A stretch of DNA of 64,000 nucleotides from Microbacterium yannicii PS01 (GTDB lineage Bacteria; Actinomycetota; Actinomycetes; Actinomycetales; Microbacteriaceae). The first letter of the stretch is position 1. Every line of letters starts with the position of its first letter. A program made the translations under genes and the position numbers. The notes beneath the pieces were generated by a model, which was given only the letters and a program-made list of their open reading frames with translations, had not been told where the DNA came from and searched no databases. The DNA lies in assembly GCF_000304335.1 (NCBI RefSeq), contig NZ_CAJF01000022.1:1-64000 (forward strand), written 5' to 3'. This document shows, one piece after another, positions 63,393 to 64,000 of this stretch.

Positions 63393-64000
63393 GTGGCCGC
63401 ACACGACGACGCCGCACGCATCGCGGCGATGTACGACGACTTCGGGCGCCGGTGGGCGCACGGCACGTCGCCCCTGTACGAGGACTGGTCGGTCGGAATC
63501 GGCGCCGACCCTGAGCTGCCGGCGCGCCTGGCCGCGCTCCCCGGCCGGCTTCAGCAGCCGATCCTGATCTACGCCTCCGCGCGCTGGGCCGGCGCGCCCC
63601 TCGTGCCGTTCACGCAGTGGCGGCCATGGCTCGAAGAAAACTGGGACCGGGTGCTCGACATCGCCCACCGCCGTGCGACGCAGACCAATGAGCCGAATCG
63701 CTGCGCCACGTTCCTTCCTCAGCTCTCGCGGATCGAAGGCCCGGTGGCCCTCCTCGAGGTCGGCGCGGCGGCCGGGCTCTGCCTCCTGCCCGACCGCTAC
63801 GGCTACACCTACGACGCGCCCGGCGGCGTGCGCGGGATCGAGCCGGACGACGGGGACTCTCCCGTGCGACTGGAGTGCCGCGTCGACGACGACGCCTCGG
63901 TTCCGCAGCGCATGCCTCGCGTCGCCTGGCGCCGCGGCATCGACCTCTCGCCGATCGACGTGCGCGACCCCGAGGCGATCGACTGGCTGGCGACCCTGAT
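63393..64000 (+). CDS. DUF2332 family protein, partial (runs off right edge)
   Basis: The frame is open from GTG 63393 to the end of the window, about 202 codons. The N-terminus (AAHDDAARIAAMYDDFGRRW) and QTNEPNRCATFLPQLSRIEG, with LLEVGAAAGLCLLPDRYGYT, match DUF2332, a family with a methyltransferase-like glycine-rich loop. The function is unknown. The start is supported by the leaderless -10 spacing. Confidence 0.78.
   Translation, partial: MAAHDDAARIAAMYDDFGRRWAHGTSPLYEDWSVGIGADPELPARLAALPGRLQQPILIYASARWAGAPLVPFTQWRPWLEENWDRVLDIAHRRATQTNEPNRCATFLPQLSRIEGPVALLEVGAAAGLCLLPDRYGYTYDAPGGVRGIEPDDGDSPVRLECRVDDDASVPQRMPRVAWRRGIDLSPIDVRDPEAIDWLATL

Overview
The window is a high-GC actinobacterial chromosome segment, most likely from a Microbacterium-type member of the Microbacteriaceae. 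The evidence is the gene order lysA-hom-thrC-thrB-rho-prfA/prmC-tsaC-wecA-atp, which matches the actinobacterial arrangement, a separate atpF and atpH, many GTG starts in GTGA/ATGA start-stop overlaps, and repeated TANNNT -10 boxes six bases in front of start codons (leaderless transcripts). No rRNA, CRISPR array, intact transposase or replication origin was seen. No stretch longer than about 300 bases lacks a gene.

Layout. Positions 1-2053 hold two small membrane-protein genes and a frameshifted yaaA. Positions 2123-9593 carry the complete F1Fo ATP synthase operon on the minus strand (atpB-E-F-H-A-G-D-C plus an AtpI-like gene), closed by a strong hairpin at 2072-2105. Upstream on the same strand lie wecA, tsaC, a 33/34-bp tandem repeat and prmC. 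A plus-strand cysteine block (two tandem cysK copies and cysE) sits between prmC and prfA. Then come rho and the threonine/lysine genes thrB, thrC, hom, lysA, an LmeA-like gene and argS. A transglutaminase gene and an SGNH-hydrolase gene end the core block.

Positions 28791-35207 look like a genomic island inserted at the 3' end of an intact tRNA-Arg(CCG). A 34-bp direct repeat with one mismatch flanks it, a decayed tyrosine-recombinase C-terminus lies just inside the tRNA end, and the cargo is a frame-broken alpha/beta hydrolase, an arsenic operon and an alkyl sulfatase. The arsenic operon encodes an ArsR-ArsC fusion whose DNA-binding part has no cysteine, two more ArsC proteins and an aquaglyceroporin-like channel. 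Palindromic operators precede the fusion gene and the second arsC.

Positions 35360-50846 are mixed core and accessory genes: DUF6766 and DUF7882 proteins, a CDF transporter coupled to a lipoprotein, CinA, a SulP permease, a guanidinium exporter (gdx) behind a clear guanidine-III riboswitch, a CPBP protein, trmB, DUF3097, a TPM/PspA pair, an arginase-fold protein, an iron-box-controlled SIP protein, a tyrosine phosphatase, an AhpD-like protein and an alpha/beta hydrolase. Positions 51018-56307 are a complete five-gene peptide-type ABC transporter operon, interrupted by an inverted-repeat element that carries its own bridging reading frame. The right end holds a protealysin-like M4 peptidase with its emfourin inhibitor, a GNAT protein, ung, an AlaX-like editing protein coupled to an SDR, metY behind a palindrome-embedded promoter, a squalene-cyclase-fold protein and a truncated DUF2332 gene.

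A sulfur theme recurs: alkyl sulfatase releases sulfate, SulP may import it, CysE/CysK make cysteine and MetY makes homocysteine. The co-location does not prove that they act together.
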